From Betaproteobacteria bacterium (GTDB lineage Bacteria; Pseudomonadota; Gammaproteobacteria; Burkholderiales; SG8-39): a stretch of 64,000 nucleotides of DNA. Below are positions 1-11,125 of the stretch, in pieces. A program made the position numbers and the translations under genes. Positions within the stretch are counted from its first letter, which is position 1, and each line of letters starts with the position of its first letter. The stretch is from assembly GCA_016713125.1 (NCBI GenBank), contig JADJPT010000007.1, positions 93,908 through 157,907 on the forward strand, given 5' to 3'. The notes below the pieces were generated by a model, which saw only the letters and a program-made list of their open reading frames with translations, did not search any database and had not been told where the DNA came from.

Positions 1-22
1 CGCGTTTTCCCTCGGAAAACCG

Positions 23-51
23 TTGACACGCCCTCTGAGATTCGGCATCTT
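23..51 (+). promoter_or_regulatory. Putative sigma70 promoter of the SWIB gene
   Basis: A perfect -35 hexamer TTGACA (23-28) is followed after 17 bp by CATCTT (46-51), a weak -10. Transcription would start about 75 bp before the SWIB start codon at 134, in an otherwise non-coding leader. The placement is inferred from the consensus match only. Confidence 0.4.
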
Positions 52-133
52 CCGTTCACCGCCGCAGAATGGCGGCTGGACGTAACGGCAAATTCAGACC
101 AAAAGCTCTCAAGCTCAGAGGAGAAACACAGAG

Positions 134-466
134 ATGGCCACCAAGAAACCCGCGAAGAAAGCCGCTGCCAAGAAGCCCGCAGCCAAGAAGCCTGCGAAGA
201 AAGCTGCAGTCAAGCGCAAGCCGAATGCAGCCTTCATGAAGCCGATGACCCCGAGCGCGTTGCTCGGTGCCGTGATCGGCGCGAGCGCGATGCCGCGCAC
301 GGAAGTGACGAAGAAGATCTGGGCCTACATCAAGAAGAACGGCCTGCAGGACAAGAAGAACAAGCGCATGATCAATGCCGACGACAAGCTCAAGCCCATT
401 TTCGGTGGCAAGGCTCAGGTGTCGATGTTCGACATGACCAAGCTGGTCAGCAAGCACCTCAAGTAA
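134..466 (+). CDS. SWIB/MDM2 domain protein with histone-H1-like N-terminal tail
   Basis: 110 residues. Residues 1-34 are a basic tail built of Ala/Lys/Pro units (repeats of AAKKPAKK type) resembling histone H1 C-terminal tails. Residues about 35-110 form a SWIB domain, with the family pattern of MTPS, a conserved KKIWAYIKKNGLQD helix, RMINADDKLKPIF and a C-terminal MFDMTKLVSKHL. Bacterial proteins of this architecture are thought to be nucleoid-associated or chromatin-like DNA binders, but their biochemical role is poorly defined. A GAGGAG ribosome-binding site (118-123) precedes the ATG by 10 nt, which fixes the start. The gene appears monocistronic: a hairpin follows and the next gene is on the other strand. 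The family call is secure; the nucleoid role is inferred. Confidence 0.9.
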   Translation: MATKKPAKKAAAKKPAAKKPAKKAAVKRKPNAAFMKPMTPSALLGAVIGASAMPRTEVTKKIWAYIKKNGLQDKKNKRMINADDKLKPIFGGKAQVSMFDMTKLVSKHLK

Positions 467-478
467 TTCCCGCACGGT

Positions 479-506
479 CGCCTGCAACCCCGCGCGGTTG
501 CAGGCG
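479..506 (+). terminator. Hairpin after the SWIB gene, possible terminator
   Basis: An 11-bp perfect stem (CGCCTGCAACC at 479-489, GGTTGCAGGCG at 496-506) closes a 6-nt loop 12 bp after the SWIB stop codon. No T-tract follows, so intrinsic termination would be weak. The rest of the 150-bp gap to 618 holds a second small hairpin (CTGCG/CGCAG) and nothing else I recognise. Confidence 0.4.
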
Positions 507-617
507 GTCTGCGGTTCCCCGCAGTTCGTTCCCGCGGTTCGATTCCGCTACCGCACGTCCCGCACGCACCAGCCGACAGGTTAACGCCGTCCGGCACGGA
601 CGTAGCGCGACGCTGCT

Positions 618-1055
618 CTACTTCGTCAGCAGGTAGAGCCCGCCCAGGGTCAGTGCGATGCCGCCCGCGCGCTGCATGGTCAGTGCCTCGCCGAATACGG
701 CGATGCCGAGCGGAAACAGCACCAGCGTCATCGCCGCGCTGGCCATCACCGCGGTACTGCCCACCGGCCAGCCGGCGCGGTAGGTGAGCAAGATGCCCAA
801 TTCGCAGGCCGCGATCGCGAAACCCATGGCCACCGCGTTCCACGGCACGCTCGACAAGCCCTCGACCATCGTCTGCCCGGGCGCAATGAAGAACGGGAAG
901 GCCGCCGCGCACACCAGCATGGCCACCACATAGGCCGCCGCCAGCGTGGCCCCGGCATTGGCCTGCGCGGGCATGGTCTTCTGCAGCAGGTGCAGCCCGC
1001 ACAGCCCGGCCACGGCAAGCAGGAAGGGGGCGAGCTTGGCCGCGCTCATCGTCAC
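618..1055 (-). CDS. Half-size DMT/EamA-like membrane protein
   Basis: 145 residues, almost entirely hydrophobic, with about five predicted membrane segments. It resembles one EamA repeat of the drug/metabolite transporter superfamily; full-length members carry two repeats and about 10 helices. The last helix (GIALTLGGLYLLTK) is typical of the C-terminal end of an EamA repeat. The substrate is unknown. The start codon lies 4 bp after the fructose-bisphosphatase stop codon on the same strand, so the two are probably co-transcribed. Members this small usually act as dimers, which is an inference here. Confidence 0.7.
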   Translation of the reverse strand: MTMSAAKLAPFLLAVAGLCGLHLLQKTMPAQANAGATLAAAYVVAMLVCAAAFPFFIAPGQTMVEGLSSVPWNAVAMGFAIAACELGILLTYRAGWPVGSTAVMASAAMTLVLFPLGIAVFGEALTMQRAGGIALTLGGLYLLTK

Positions 1056-1059
1056 GCCC

Positions 1060-2070
1060 TCAGGCTTGCGCGTGGTACTGCGCCACGCGCTCGACCTCGT
1101 TCTTCGAACCCAGCACCACGGCGATGCGCTGGTGCAGGCCGGTGGGCTGGATGTCGAGCATGCGCGTCGCGCCGTCGGTGCAGGCGCCGCCGGCCTGTTC
1201 GATGATGAAGGCCATCGGGTTGGCCTCGTACATCAGGCGCAGGCGTCCGGCCTTGTTCTTGTCGTCGCGCGGGTACATGAAGATGCCGCCGCGCGTCAGG
1301 ATGCGGTAGACGTCCGAGACCATCGAAGCGACCCAGCGCATGTTGAAATCCTTGCCGCGCGCGCCGGTCTTGCCCGCCAGGCATTCCTCGATGTAACGCT
1401 TCACCGGGGTTTCCCAGCGGCGCATGTTCGACATGTTGATGGCGAATTCCGCGGTGTCCTCCGGGATGCGGATGTCCGGATGCGTGAGGATGAACGAGCC
1501 CATCTCGCGGTCCAGCGTGAAGCCGTGGGTGCCGTCGCCCACGGTGAGCACCAGCACGGTGGTCGGACCGTAGACCGCGAAACCTGCAGCCACCTGCTTC
1601 GAGCCCGGCTGCAGGAACTCCTTTTCGCCGGGATCGCCCACCGTGCCGTCGGCACCCTTGGGGCAGCGCAGCACCGAGAAGATGGTGCCGATCGAAACGT
1701 TCACGTCGATGTTCGAGGAGCCGTCCAGGGGATCGAACAGCAGCAGGTATTCGCCCTTGGGGAAATGCGTCGGAATGGGGTGCGGATCCTCCATTTCCTC
1801 GGAGGCCAGCGCGGCGAGGTTGCCGCCCCATTCGTTGGCGTCGAGCAGGATGTCGTTGGACAGCACGTCGAGCTTCTTCTGCGCCTCGCCCTGCACGTTG
1901 TCGGTGCCGGCCCCGCCCAGCATGCCGCCCACGGCACCCTTGCCCACGGCGTTCGAGATGGCCTTGCAGGCGCGCGCGACAGTCTCGATCAGCAGGCGCA
2001 GATCGGCGTTGATCAGCTGCTTGTCGCGCTGGCGCTCGATCAGGAAACGGGTGAGGGTGATGCGCTTCAT
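1060..2070 (-). CDS. fbp: Class I fructose-1,6-bisphosphatase
   Basis: 336 residues, the normal length for bacterial class I FBPase. It hydrolyses fructose-1,6-bisphosphate to fructose-6-phosphate in gluconeogenesis, in the cytoplasm and with Mg2+. The signature metal and phosphate site DPLDGSSN is at residues 113-120, the acidic EE pair of the metal site at 91-92, and the N-terminal start [10 protein letters not shown] is typical of proteobacterial Fbp. I place the start at 2070; reading frame continues upstream across the divergent TauD region, but that extension has no FBPase homology. A small DMT-like gene follows 4 bp downstream. The 174 bp up to the divergent dioxygenase should hold both promoters. 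Confidence 0.95.
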   Translation of the reverse strand: MKRITLTRFLIERQRDKQLINADLRLLIETVARACKAISNAVGKGAVGGMLGGAGTDNVQGEAQKKLDVLSNDILLDANEWGGNLAALASEEMEDPHPIPTHFPKGEYLLLFDPLDGSSNIDVNVSIGTIFSVLRCPKGADGTVGDPGEKEFLQPGSKQVAAGFAVYGPTTVLVLTVGDGTHGFTLDREMGSFILTHPDIRIPEDTAEFAINMSNMRRWETPVKRYIEECLAGKTGARGKDFNMRWVASMVSDVYRILTRGGIFMYPRDDKNKAGRLRLMYEANPMAFIIEQAGGACTDGATRMLDIQPTGLHQRIAVVLGSKNEVERVAQYHAQA

Positions 2071-2231
2071 GCGGTGTTTCTCCCTGTGAGAGCCCTGGAA
2101 ACTGCGGCGGCGAATGATAAACGAAAAGTCCGCCCCGACGGCGGGGCCGGAACGCGAATGCTTCACAGTCTGCGCCGTTGTTCGCGGCCCGCGGTTTCGA
2201 CGGGCGAAAGGCGCCCGCTGCCGAGGCTGGC

Positions 2232-2247
2232 TATACTTTGCCGCATG
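2232..2247 (+). promoter_or_regulatory. -10 element immediately before a start codon (possible leaderless mRNA)
   Basis: A good -10 hexamer TATACT lies at 2232-2237, and the TauD-family ATG is at 2245-2247. Transcription would begin at or within a few bases of the start codon, giving a leaderless message, which agrees with the absence of a Shine-Dalgarno sequence. No strong -35 box is seen. Confidence 0.4.
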
Positions 2248-3094
2248 AACACCGCCCCGTATCGCCACATCGAGGTGCGCCGCGTCGCCGGCGCGCTCGG
2301 CGCCGAAGTGCACGGCGTGGATCTGTCCGTGCCGCTGCCGGCCGAGACGACGGCGGAGATCCGCCGCGCCTGGCTGGAGAACCTGGTGATCTTCTTTCGC
2401 GACCAGGCGCTCACTCCGGCCCAGTACATGGTCTTTGCGCAGAGCATGGGCGAGCCGGTCGAGTACCCGTTCGTCAAGGGCATCGAGGGCCATCCGCGCA
2501 TCATCGAGGTCAAGAAGCTCGAGCACGAGAAGGTCAACTTCGGCGGCGTCTGGCATTCGGACACTGCCTATCTCGATGCGCCGCCGATGGCCAGCATGCT
2601 GCTCGCGCGCGAGATTCCGCCGTACGGAGGCGACACGCTGTTCGCCAACCAGTACCTGGCCTGGGAGGCGCTCTCGGCCGGCATGCAGCGCATGCTCGAG
2701 GGGCATGACCGCGATCAACAGTTCGGCGCGCGCCGACGTGTCGAAGACGCGCGAGGATCGCCTCAAGTCGGACGGCCGCGAGGATGCGCCGCGCGAGTAC
2801 AACGCCGAGCATCCGGTGGTGCGCACACATCCGGAGACCGGACGCAAGGCGCTGTTCGTGAACATCGCGCACACCGCGCGCTTCACGGGCTGGAGCGAGG
2901 AGGAGAGCGCGCCGCTGCTGCAGTACCTGTTCGCGCACCAGGTGAAGCCGGAGTTCACCTGCCGCTTCGTCTGGCGGCCCGGTTCGCTGGCCTTCTGGGA
3001 CAACCGCTGTGCGCAGCACAACCCGGTGAACGACTACCACGGGTACCGCCGCCTGATGCACAGGATTACGCTGGCCGGGGACCGGCCGGCCTGA
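2245..3094 (+). CDS. TauD/TfdA family 2-oxoglutarate-dependent dioxygenase (one frameshift)
   Basis: Reconstructed length is about 282 residues, the usual TauD size. These Fe(II)/2-oxoglutarate enzymes hydroxylate substrates such as taurine, sulfonates or aryloxyalkanoates; the substrate cannot be told here. The HxD iron ligands are His104 and Asp106 in WHSDTAYL. The C-terminal half has the cosubstrate-binding region [15 protein letters not shown] followed by GYRRLMHR. The frame changes at a GGGG run (2700-2703): removing one G joins MLEG to [11 protein letters not shown], which matches the family. Because everything else is intact, a sequencing error or a very recent mutation is likely. It is divergent from fbp. 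There is no neighbouring sulfonate ABC transporter, so a taurine role is not supported. Confidence 0.8.
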
Positions 3095-3096
3095 TC

Positions 3097-4245
3097 TCAC
3101 GCACCCCGGCGGGCTTTCCTGGCGGCGACGTAGCCGCCGGAGCCCATCAGGGCGGCGATGATCCAGAACACCGGGCCCATGCCCAGCGCCGCGCCCACCG
3201 CGCCCGAGAACAGCGGCAGCAGGGTGCTGCTGGTGTTCAGCACCGTGGTGCGGATGCCCACCGCCTCGCCCTGGCGACCGGGCGGCGAAGCCGCGTAGAG
3301 CAGGCCCATCACCATCGGCTGCGCGCAGCCCAGGCCGAGGCCGAGCAGGCAGGACAGCGCCAGCATCGGCGCCATGCTGTGGCTGAACGGAAACAGCGCA
3401 TAGGCCACGGCGGCGATCAGCAACGAGGCGGAAATCACCTGCCACTCCCTGAGCCTGCGCGCCAGCATCGGCATCACCAGGCGCACGGCGAAGGTCGCCA
3501 GTGCGAACGCGCCCATGATCACGCCGATGCTCGAGGCCGACAGGCCGATCTTCGAGCAGTAGATCGGGATCACGAAGGTGAACAGGTCCCAGCCCATCGA
3601 CAGCAGGCCGCTGGCGACGAACACCGCGCGCATCCGGCGATCGCCGAGCAGGTCCATGACGCGCGGCTTGGCGGTTTCGGCCTGGGCGCGCGCGGCCGGT
3701 CTGCCGTGGAAGGCGTGCCGCTTGCGCGCGAACAGGATCAGCGCCGCCAGCGTGAAGCAGGCGAGGATCAGGAAGGTCCAGCGGTGGCCCACGCCATCGA
3801 TGGCGAATCCGGCCACCATCGGGCCGAAGAAACCGGAGATGGAAAAACCCAGCGCCATCCACGAGAAGTTGGCGGTGCGGTTCTCGGAAGTGCCCAGCGC
3901 GCCGACCGCGTTGTTGACCGCCACGTGCATCAGCATGAAGCCCGAACCGATCATCACGCTGGCGATGTAAAGGGCGGGCATGGCCGGCCAGGCGAAGGGC
4001 AGCAGCCCGCCGGTCAGCACGACCAGCATGGACCACAGGGCGGGCCGGCGCGGGCCGATGCGGTCCACCAGGCGCCCGGCGTGCACCGCAGCCAGCATGG
4101 GCAGCAGCGCGTACAGCGACATCAGCACGCCCACGGTGAACGGCGTGGCGCCCAGCTGCAGGGCGAACAGCGAGACCGTCACGCGACTGCCGTTGAAGGC
4201 CGCGTGCGCGAGGATGCTGATGGCGATGACCAGTGCCAGGCGCAT
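3097..4245 (-). CDS. MFS transporter, 12 transmembrane segments
   Basis: 382 residues with about 12 hydrophobic helices. The loop 2-3 signature GRLVDRIGPRRPAL matches the major facilitator motif A (GxxxDRxGRR). The length and the YCSKIGLSASSIGVIMGAF region after a central cytoplasmic loop (KRHAFHGRPAARAQ) fit drug-efflux or sugar-efflux type MFS proteins; the substrate is unknown. I chose the ATG at 4245, where the hydrophobic N-terminus starts; upstream codons belong to the neighbouring DMT gene. The stop codon of that gene lies 2-3 bp before this start, so the two exporters form a transcription unit. Confidence 0.85.
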   Translation of the reverse strand: MRLALVIAISILAHAAFNGSRVTVSLFALQLGATPFTVGVLMSLYALLPMLAAVHAGRLVDRIGPRRPALWSMLVVLTGGLLPFAWPAMPALYIASVMIGSGFMLMHVAVNNAVGALGTSENRTANFSWMALGFSISGFFGPMVAGFAIDGVGHRWTFLILACFTLAALILFARKRHAFHGRPAARAQAETAKPRVMDLLGDRRMRAVFVASGLLSMGWDLFTFVIPIYCSKIGLSASSIGVIMGAFALATFAVRLVMPMLARRLREWQVISASLLIAAVAYALFPFSHSMAPMLALSCLLGLGLGCAQPMVMGLLYAASPPGRQGEAVGIRTTVLNTSSTLLPLFSGAVGAALGMGPVFWIIAALMGSGGYVAARKARRGA

Positions 4246-4247
4246 GC

Positions 4248-5164
4248 TCAGTCCGAGGCCGCTGACGGAGCGGCGCGTGCGCGCATGGTGACCAGCGCCA
4301 CGCCCAGGCAGGTCACGGCGATGCCGAGCACCGACAATGCGCTGGGCAGCACGCCGAACATCGGATACTCGAGCAGCACGGCGACGATCGGCGTGAGGTA
4401 GATCAGACTGGTGACGCGCGCGGCTTCGCCGTGGCGCATCAGCACGTGCAGCACGTTGGTGGCCAGGATCGAGGCCAGGATCACCAGGTAGGCCAGCGCG
4501 GCGAACAGGTACCAGCTCCATTCGATGCGCGCGCCCTCGAACAGCAGCGCGAACGGTGCCAGGGCGACGGCGCAGACCGCGAACTGGATGAAGCTGCCGG
4601 CCTTGAGGTCGACGGTGGGACAGAACACCTTCTGGTACAGCGTGCCGGCCGTGACCCCGGCCAGGCCGAAGCACAGGGCGACCAGGCTGCCGACCGGCAG
4701 TTCACGGACGTCCATCTTGTGCCAGACCACCAGGCCCACGCCGGCCAGGCCGAGGGCCACGCCCAGCCATTGCCGGCGCACCAGGGGTTCGCCCATCCAG
4801 CGCGCGGCGATCAGCGCGGTGGCCAGCGGCTGCAGGGCCATCACCAGCGCGGTGATGCCGGCCGACAGGCCCAGGTACTGCGAGTAATGGCTGCCGAGAG
4901 GTGCACGGCGTGCATCAGCAGGCCGGCGACCATCACGTGACCCCATTCGGCGCGCGTCGCGGGCCAGCGCGGGCGCAGCACCATCAGGATGGGGATCATG
5001 CAGGCCACGCCCAGGGCGTAGCGCAGCATCAGGAAGGTGAAGGGTGCGGCATGCTGCAGGCCGAGTTTGCTGGCCAGGAAGCCGGCACCCCAGACGATGA
5101 CGAAATACCAGGCGAGGGCGGTGTCGATCCCGCGTTGCCCCCCCGGAAATGAAAATGCGGCCAT
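4248..5164 (-). CDS. DMT superfamily EamA-type permease (one frameshift)
   Basis: Reconstructed length about 305 residues with 10 predicted helices in two EamA repeats. The N-terminal repeat ends at MHAVHLS and the rest resumes in another frame at [13 protein letters not shown], so one base appears missing near 4896. The repeat ends carry the usual EamA features ([12 protein letters not shown] and [12 protein letters not shown]). These permeases export amino acids, nucleosides or other metabolites; the substrate is not identifiable. The only ATG (5164) lies inside a hairpin and lacks a ribosome-binding site, so the true start may be slightly downstream. The gene is followed at once by the MFS gene. 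Confidence 0.75.
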
Positions 5165-5179
5165 GTAGGCCGCATTTTC
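5151..5179 (-). terminator. Intrinsic terminator downstream of htpX
   Basis: A perfect 12-bp stem (GAAAATGCGGCC / GGCCGCATTTTC) with a 5-nt loop lies 42 bp after the htpX stop codon. On the minus strand it is followed by TTTCATTT, fitting an intrinsic terminator. It overlaps the first codons of the only ATG-initiated reading of the next DMT gene. Confidence 0.6.
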
Positions 5180-5220
5180 TCATTCCGCGCCCGGCGGCGC
5201 GGGGGTGTTTCTCTGCGGCC

Positions 5221-6102
5221 CTACTGCTGGCCCGGCTGGCGGTTCTGCAGGGCGGCGATGCGCGATTCGATCGGCGGGTGCGAGGAGAACAGCGCCATCA
5301 CCCCGGCCTTGTCGTTGATGCCCGAGGCGGCCATCGACTTGGGCAGTTCGCCCGGCTCCAGGCCGCCCAGGCGCGCCAGGGCGGCGATCATCGGCCGCGG
5401 CGTGCCCAGGTAGTTGGCGGCGCCGGCGTCGGCGCGGTACTCGCGCTGGCGCGAGAACCAGGCCACGATGATCGAAGCCAGTATGCCGAACACGATCTCG
5501 CAGACGATCACGGTGATGTAGTAGCCCATGCCCACGCCGCGCTCGGTCTTGAACACCACCTTGTCGACAAAGTAGCCGACCACGCGGGCGAAGAACACCA
5601 CGAAGGTGTTGACCACGCCCTGGATCAGCGTCAGCGTCACCATGTCGCCGTTGGCGATGTGCGCGACCTCGTGCGCCAGCACCGCCTCGACCTCCTCCTT
5701 GCTCATCGAATCCATGAGGCCGGTGGAGACGGCCACCAGCGAGGAGTTCTTGAACGCGCCGGTGGCGAAGGCGTTCGGCGCACCCTCGTACACCGCCACT
5801 TCGGGCATGCCGATGTTGGCGCGCTCGGCCAGCCGGCGCACGGTCTCGACAAGCCAGAACTGCGTGGTGCCTTCCGAGCCGTCGATCACCTGCGCGCCGG
5901 TCGACCACTTGGCCATGGGCTTGGAGATCAGCAGCGAAAAGCCCGCGCCGACGAAGCCGACCACGGCCGAGAAGGCGAGCAGCATGCCGAAGTTCAGGCC
6001 GTTGGCGTCCATGAAGCGATTGACGCCCAGCACCGACAGCGTGATCGACAGCACGATCATGACCGCGATGTTGGTGGCGAGGAACAGGAAAATGCGTTTC
6101 AT
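5221..6102 (-). CDS. htpX: Membrane zinc protease HtpX
   Basis: 293 residues, matching E. coli HtpX (293). This inner-membrane M48 metalloprotease degrades misfolded membrane proteins together with FtsH. There are two N-terminal membrane helices (about 5-26 and 38-58), the zinc site HEVAH at 144-148, further hydrophobic segments after it, and the downstream glutamate ligand in [14 protein letters not shown]. The start MKRIFLFL is the family's standard one. The gene stands alone between a GMC oxidoreductase and a terminator hairpin. In other bacteria it is controlled by envelope-stress systems such as CpxR; no such site was recognised here. Confidence 0.95.
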   Translation of the reverse strand: MKRIFLFLATNIAVMIVLSITLSVLGVNRFMDANGLNFGMLLAFSAVVGFVGAGFSLLISKPMAKWSTGAQVIDGSEGTTQFWLVETVRRLAERANIGMPEVAVYEGAPNAFATGAFKNSSLVAVSTGLMDSMSKEEVEAVLAHEVAHIANGDMVTLTLIQGVVNTFVVFFARVVGYFVDKVVFKTERGVGMGYYITVIVCEIVFGILASIIVAWFSRQREYRADAGAANYLGTPRPMIAALARLGGLEPGELPKSMAASGINDKAGVMALFSSHPPIESRIAALQNRQPGQQ

Positions 6103-6262
6103 GCAGTGGTTTCCTTACCGTGGGGTGACGGGCGCGAAGCATACCCGAGTGCGTGCCGGATTTGGACTCCGGGACGCGGCACAGGTTCCGCGCCGTCCTT
6201 TCCCGTTGCCCGGCCTGCCATTCAGGCCGCTCCGGCCGCAGATGGTGGCGTCGGCGGGGATT

Positions 6263-7921
6263 TCAAGAGCCGCGGGCGCGCCGGTCTTCGCGCGCCAGGC
6301 GCGCGCCCAGCTCGGCGATCATCACGGTCGGCGAGTTGGTATTGCCGGAGGTAATCGTGGGCATCACCGAGGCGTCGATCACGCGCAGCCCTTCCAGGCC
6401 CTGCACGCGCAGCCGCGCGTCGGTCACCGCCATCGGCTCGCCGGTCGGGCCCATGGCGCAGGTGCCCACCGGATGGAAGATGGTGGTGCCGATGTCGCCG
6501 GCCGCGCGGGCCAGCGCCTCGTCGCCGGCCACCGCCGCGCCGGGCAGGAACTCCTGCGGCGCGTAGCGCGCCAGCGCCGGCTGCGCGGCGATCCTGCGCG
6601 TGAGCTTGAGCGCGTCGACGGCCACCCGGCGATCGGCCTCATGCGACAGGTAGCGCGGGTTGATCAGCGGCGCCTCGCGCGCGTCGGCGGAGTGCATGCG
6701 CACGTAGCCGCGCGAGGCCGGGCGCAGATTGCACACCGAGGAGGTGAAGGCCGGGAAGGGGTGCAGCGGGTCGCCGAACTTGTCCAGCGACAGCGGCTGC
6801 ACGTGGAACTCGATGTTGGCGCTGGACTGGCCGGGGTCGGAGCGCGCAAAGGCGCCGAGCTGGCTGGGCGCCATGGTCAGCGGCCCGCTGCGGAACAACA
6901 GGTATTCCAGGCCCATCTGCGCCTTGCCGATCCAGGTGCCGGCCCACTCGTTCAGCGTGCGCACGCCGCTCACCTTGAAGGCCATGCGCAGCTGCAGGTG
7001 GTCCTGCAGGTTCTCGCCGACGCCGGGCGCGTCCAGCACCACGGGAACGCCGTGCTCGCGCAGCAGCGCCGCCGGGCCCACGCCCGAGCACTGCAGGATC
7101 TGCGGAGAGCCGATCGCACCGGCCGCCAGGATGGTCTCGATGCGCGCGGCGGCGAATTTCTCCACGCCCTGCTGCCAGAACTCCACCCCGGTCGCGCGCC
7201 TGCCCGCGAAACGCAGGCGTTTGGCCTGCGCGTGCGTGAGCACCGTCAGGTTGGGGCGCCGCATGGCCGGGCGCAGGAAGGCCTTGGTGGCGTTCCAGCG
7301 CACGCCGCGGCGCTGGTTGACCTCGAAAAAGCCCGTGCCCTCGTTGTCGCCGCGGTTGTAGTCGTCGGTCCTCGGGATGCCGGCCTCGGCCGCGGCCTCG
7401 CGCCAGGCTTCGAGGATCTCCCAGGACAGGCGCTGTCGCTCGACGCGCCATTCGCCGCCGGCGCCGTGGTGCTCGCTCGCGCCGCCGTGATGGTCTTCCG
7501 AGGCACGGAACACCGGCTGCACGTTCCGCCACGCCCAGTTGGCGTCGCCGGTGATGCGCGCCCATTCGTCGTAGTCGCGCGACTGGCCGCGCAGGTAGAG
7601 CATGGCGTTGATCGAGGAGCAGCCGCCCAGCACCCTGCCGCGCGCATAGAGGATGGAGCGCCCGTTCAGGCCCGCGTCGGGTTCGGTGCGGTAGCACCAG
7701 TCGGTGCGCGGATTGCCGATGCAGTACAGGTAGCCGACCGGGATGTGGATCCAGATCCAGTCGTCCTCGCCGCCGGCCTCGAGCAGCAGCACGGAAACCT
7801 CGGGGTCCGCGCTGAGGCGGTTGGCCAGCACGCAGCCGGCGGTGCCGGCGCCGACGATCACGTAATCGAAAGTGCCGAGCGTGGCCGGCTTGTGGTCCGT
7901 GCTGTCTGCGCTGTCTGCCAT
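6263..7921 (-). CDS. GMC-family FAD oxidoreductase (choline/alcohol dehydrogenase type)
   Basis: 552 residues, typical of bacterial glucose-methanol-choline oxidoreductases. Residues about 19-40 form the Rossmann fold ([18 protein letters not shown]), followed by the GMC signature [20 protein letters not shown] near residue 100 and [16 protein letters not shown] near 270. The C-terminal catalytic region [11 protein letters not shown] carries the active-site histidine, and [17 protein letters not shown] closes the FAD domain. Relatives oxidise choline, aliphatic alcohols or polyethylene glycol. No betaine-aldehyde dehydrogenase or BetI is nearby, so osmoprotectant synthesis is not supported and an alcohol dehydrogenase role is equally likely. 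The ATG at 7921 leaves 38 bp to the divergently oriented-looking but actually co-directional DMT gene end at 7960. Confidence 0.9.
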   Translation of the reverse strand: MADSADSTDHKPATLGTFDYVIVGAGTAGCVLANRLSADPEVSVLLLEAGGEDDWIWIHIPVGYLYCIGNPRTDWCYRTEPDAGLNGRSILYARGRVLGGCSSINAMLYLRGQSRDYDEWARITGDANWAWRNVQPVFRASEDHHGGASEHHGAGGEWRVERQRLSWEILEAWREAAAEAGIPRTDDYNRGDNEGTGFFEVNQRRGVRWNATKAFLRPAMRRPNLTVLTHAQAKRLRFAGRRATGVEFWQQGVEKFAAARIETILAAGAIGSPQILQCSGVGPAALLREHGVPVVLDAPGVGENLQDHLQLRMAFKVSGVRTLNEWAGTWIGKAQMGLEYLLFRSGPLTMAPSQLGAFARSDPGQSSANIEFHVQPLSLDKFGDPLHPFPAFTSSVCNLRPASRGYVRMHSADAREAPLINPRYLSHEADRRVAVDALKLTRRIAAQPALARYAPQEFLPGAAVAGDEALARAAGDIGTTIFHPVGTCAMGPTGEPMAVTDARLRVQGLEGLRVIDASVMPTITSGNTNSPTVMIAELGARLAREDRRARGS

Positions 7922-7959
7922 ATCGGCCGCATGTTATCAGCGGCGCAATCGCACCGCGA

Positions 7960-8820
7960 TCAACTGCGCCTGGCGGTCACCAGCGCCGTGGCGGCGAGCA
8001 CCAGCGCGCCGCCGGCCAGGGTGCCGAGGCCCAGCGGTTCGCCGAGGAACAGGCGTCCCCACAGCACGCCGAACACCGGGATCAGGAAGGTCACGGTCAG
8101 CGTGCGCGTCGGTCCGACCTCGGCGATCAGACGGAAATACAGCAGGAAGGCGAGGGCGCTGCACAGCAGGGCAATGCCCAGCACGGAAGCGATCACCGCC
8201 GGCGTGAAGGCGGCGGCCGGCGGCACCGCCGGCAGGAAGGGCGCCAGCGTCAGCGTGGCGACCAGCAGGCTGGCGGCGGTCAGCGGCAGCGCCGCCACGC
8301 CCTGGCCCTGCTTCTTCAGCCAGGTGGTGGTCAGCGCGTAGCACAGCGTGGCGGTGATGCAGGCCAGCGCGCCCAGCAGCACACCGGACGTCAGTGCGAT
8401 CGACCCCAGGCCGACCACCAGCGTGACGCCGACCAGGCCCAGCGCGAGGCCGGCGATCTTGCGCGCATCCAGCGGTTCGCCCAGCCAGATCGCCGCGCAG
8501 ATCGCGCCGTAGAAGGGCGTGGTGGCGTTGAGGATCGCCATGGTGCTGGCGTTCAGGTGATGGCCGGCCCAGGCATACAGCAGCCAGGGCAGGGCGGAGT
8601 TGCCCAGGCCCATGATCATGTAGGCGCGCCAGTGGCGGCGCCAGTCCAGGCGGATGCCCAGCGCGAGCGCATAGCCGAGCATGGCCAGCGCGGCGATGCC
8701 GACGCGCAGTTCGGTCAGCCATACGGCGCCCAGCGCACCCACGGACAGGCGCACGAACAGGAAAGAGGCGCCCCAGATCGCGGCGAGCGCAAACAGGCGC
8801 AGGTAATCGGCAGGCTTCAT
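7960..8820 (-). CDS. DMT superfamily EamA-type permease
   Basis: 286 residues with 10 predicted transmembrane helices in two EamA repeats. The N-terminus (LFALAAIWGASFLFVRLSVG) is the classic RhaT/EamA first helix, and the repeats end with IAGLALGLVGVTLVVGLG and GTLAGGALVLAATALVTARR. These are secondary exporters for amino acids or other metabolites; the substrate is not predictable. The start ATG at 8820 matches the family start. A hairpin at 8880-8906 separates it from the upstream RNA helicase gene. It is intact, unlike the DMT gene at 4.2 kb. Confidence 0.88.
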   Translation of the reverse strand: MKPADYLRLFALAAIWGASFLFVRLSVGALGAVWLTELRVGIAALAMLGYALALGIRLDWRRHWRAYMIMGLGNSALPWLLYAWAGHHLNASTMAILNATTPFYGAICAAIWLGEPLDARKIAGLALGLVGVTLVVGLGSIALTSGVLLGALACITATLCYALTTTWLKKQGQGVAALPLTAASLLVATLTLAPFLPAVPPAAAFTPAVIASVLGIALLCSALAFLLYFRLIAEVGPTRTLTVTFLIPVFGVLWGRLFLGEPLGLGTLAGGALVLAATALVTARRS

Positions 8821-8879
8821 GGTCGACGGTTCATGACATGGGCATCATGAGGCAGGGCTCATGTCGCACACCATTCTGG

Positions 8880-8906
8880 CCGGGAGGCGTGCGTGACGCC
8901 TCCCGG
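8880..8906 (-). terminator. Hairpin between the RNA helicase and DMT genes
   Basis: A perfect 11-bp stem (CCGGGAGGCGT / ACGCCTCCCGG) with loop GCGTG lies 34 bp after the helicase stop on the minus strand. No T-tract follows. A second palindrome, GCGCCCGTACGGGCGC, sits between it and the stop codon (8914-8929). Confidence 0.45.
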
Positions 8907-8939
8907 ATCTTGCGCGCCCGTACGGGCGCACGCGCAGGG

Positions 8940-10921
<1,982 letters not shown>

Positions 10922-11125
10922 GAGTCTTCCAAACCGGTTCAGGCAGATAAGATGCTTGGGATTTCGAGGGACCTGGAACGGACCGCGAAAAGGCTTGAGC
11001 GCTAACCGATTGAAGCGCAACAGAACCTTGGGCGGCATTATACAGGAACCCGGGGCGCCCGTGTTGAACGCCGCTCTTGTCCGCGCTCAAGGATTCCGCA
11101 CCTCCGCCTGTGGCACCATGTCTGC

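Noticed and set aside
530..590. GGTTCGATTCC as the T-loop of a tRNA
   Set aside because: The T-arm is only partly paired, no proper acceptor stem, D-arm or 7-nt anticodon loop can be folded around it.
946..4401. 1,151-codon plus-strand open frame over the fbp to MFS region
   Set aside because: Shadow of GC-rich genes. Its composition is Ala/Arg/His/Gln-rich without domains; only the part inside the TauD gene is real.
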